From Paramecium tetraurelia (lineage: Eukaryota; Ciliophora; Oligohymenophorea; Peniculida; Parameciidae): a DNA stretch of 64,000 bases. The stretch lies in contig NW_001799644.1 in assembly GCF_000165425.1 (NCBI RefSeq), forward strand, positions 129,215 through 193,214. Reading direction: 5' to 3'. Below, piece by piece: positions 63,737 through 64,000 of the stretch. The notes beneath the pieces were generated by a model. It was not told where the DNA came from, did no database searches, and worked only from the letters and a program-made list of their open reading frames with translations. Made by a program: the position numbers and the translations under genes. The number at the start of each line of letters is the position of its first letter. Position 1 is the stretch's first letter.

Positions 63737-64000
63737 TCATCCAAAAAGCTTCTATCCGATAATAGAGAATATCTATGTAGAAATTTGTTTAAGAACAAAA
63801 GCTGCAAATTCATCAAATTGCTATTAATAAGTTGAAATATAATACTTCTTTTGTTGTCGAAAACTATTTAGGAGATCTATATGGTTCTAATTGAATAGTA
63901 ACATCTTTAAATCTCTTAATTTTAGAAGGATGCTTGAATGTGGCTACCAACTTAAGTTCGCTCACTTGTAATGAATTAAAATAATCAGGTATTTATTTAG
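63737..64000 (-). CDS. C-terminal fragment of an unknown gene (continues beyond the window)
   Basis: The frame enters from beyond 64,000 and ends at TGA 63737, with one 25-nt GTATTA..AATAG intron. The last 79 or so residues read SLQVSELKLVATFKHPSKIK, RFKDVTIQLEPYRSPKQFST, then QFDEFAAFVLKQISTQIFSI. Too little is present to identify it. Confidence 0.65.

Overview
The window looks like macronuclear DNA of a Paramecium-type ciliate. TAA and TAG occur throughout open frames where glutamine is expected and TGA is the only stop used. The DNA is very AT-rich. Nearly every interrupted gene is repaired by removing introns of 18-32 nt that start GTA and end TAG (sometimes AAG, CAG or GAG). Genes are packed tightly on both strands, often 12-100 bp apart. 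I re-read the window with TGA as the only stop and spliced by hand. For almost every model the spliced length is an exact multiple of three. No tRNA, rRNA, CRISPR or transposon was seen.

Left part (1-19,055): the 3' end of a BLM10/PSME4-type proteasome activator, a long low-complexity protein, an EMAPII-type tRNA-binding protein, a protein kinase, a protein of unknown function, a Yae1-like protein, an acylated START-like protein, VAC14, an LYR-motif protein, an LRR-ankyrin protein and two tandem tubulin-tyrosine-ligase-like (TTLL) enzymes.

Middle (19,284-43,421): two atypical kinases around a kinesin, sulfide:quinone oxidoreductase, a helical protein, phosphonopyruvate decarboxylase, a cyclic-nucleotide-type K+ channel next to a hybrid histidine kinase, several coiled-coil or unknown proteins, RNA 3'-phosphate cyclase, a helix-turn-helix protein and a conventional kinase.

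Right part (43,503-64,000): unknown proteins, a broken EF-hand gene, a short-chain dehydrogenase with a C-terminal potato-inhibitor-I (CI-2/eglin) domain, a UBE2G/Cdc34-type E2, two tandem cysteine-rich paralogues, the AP-1 gamma subunit with a TAA-encoded polyglutamine linker, coiled-coil proteins, an HSP70 with heat-shock elements upstream, small unknown genes, a SAM methyltransferase and the 3' end of another gene.

There are no operons. Functional links are loose: ciliary/tubulin genes (TTLL pair, kinesin), membrane traffic (VAC14, AP-1 gamma), protein turnover (PSME4, E2, HSP70) and signalling (kinases, channel, histidine kinase). The most unusual items are the dehydrogenase-protease inhibitor fusion, the cysteine-rich pair with an internally repeated metal-site-like module, introns at the limits of the known size range, and an HSP70 ending DQVD instead of EEVD.
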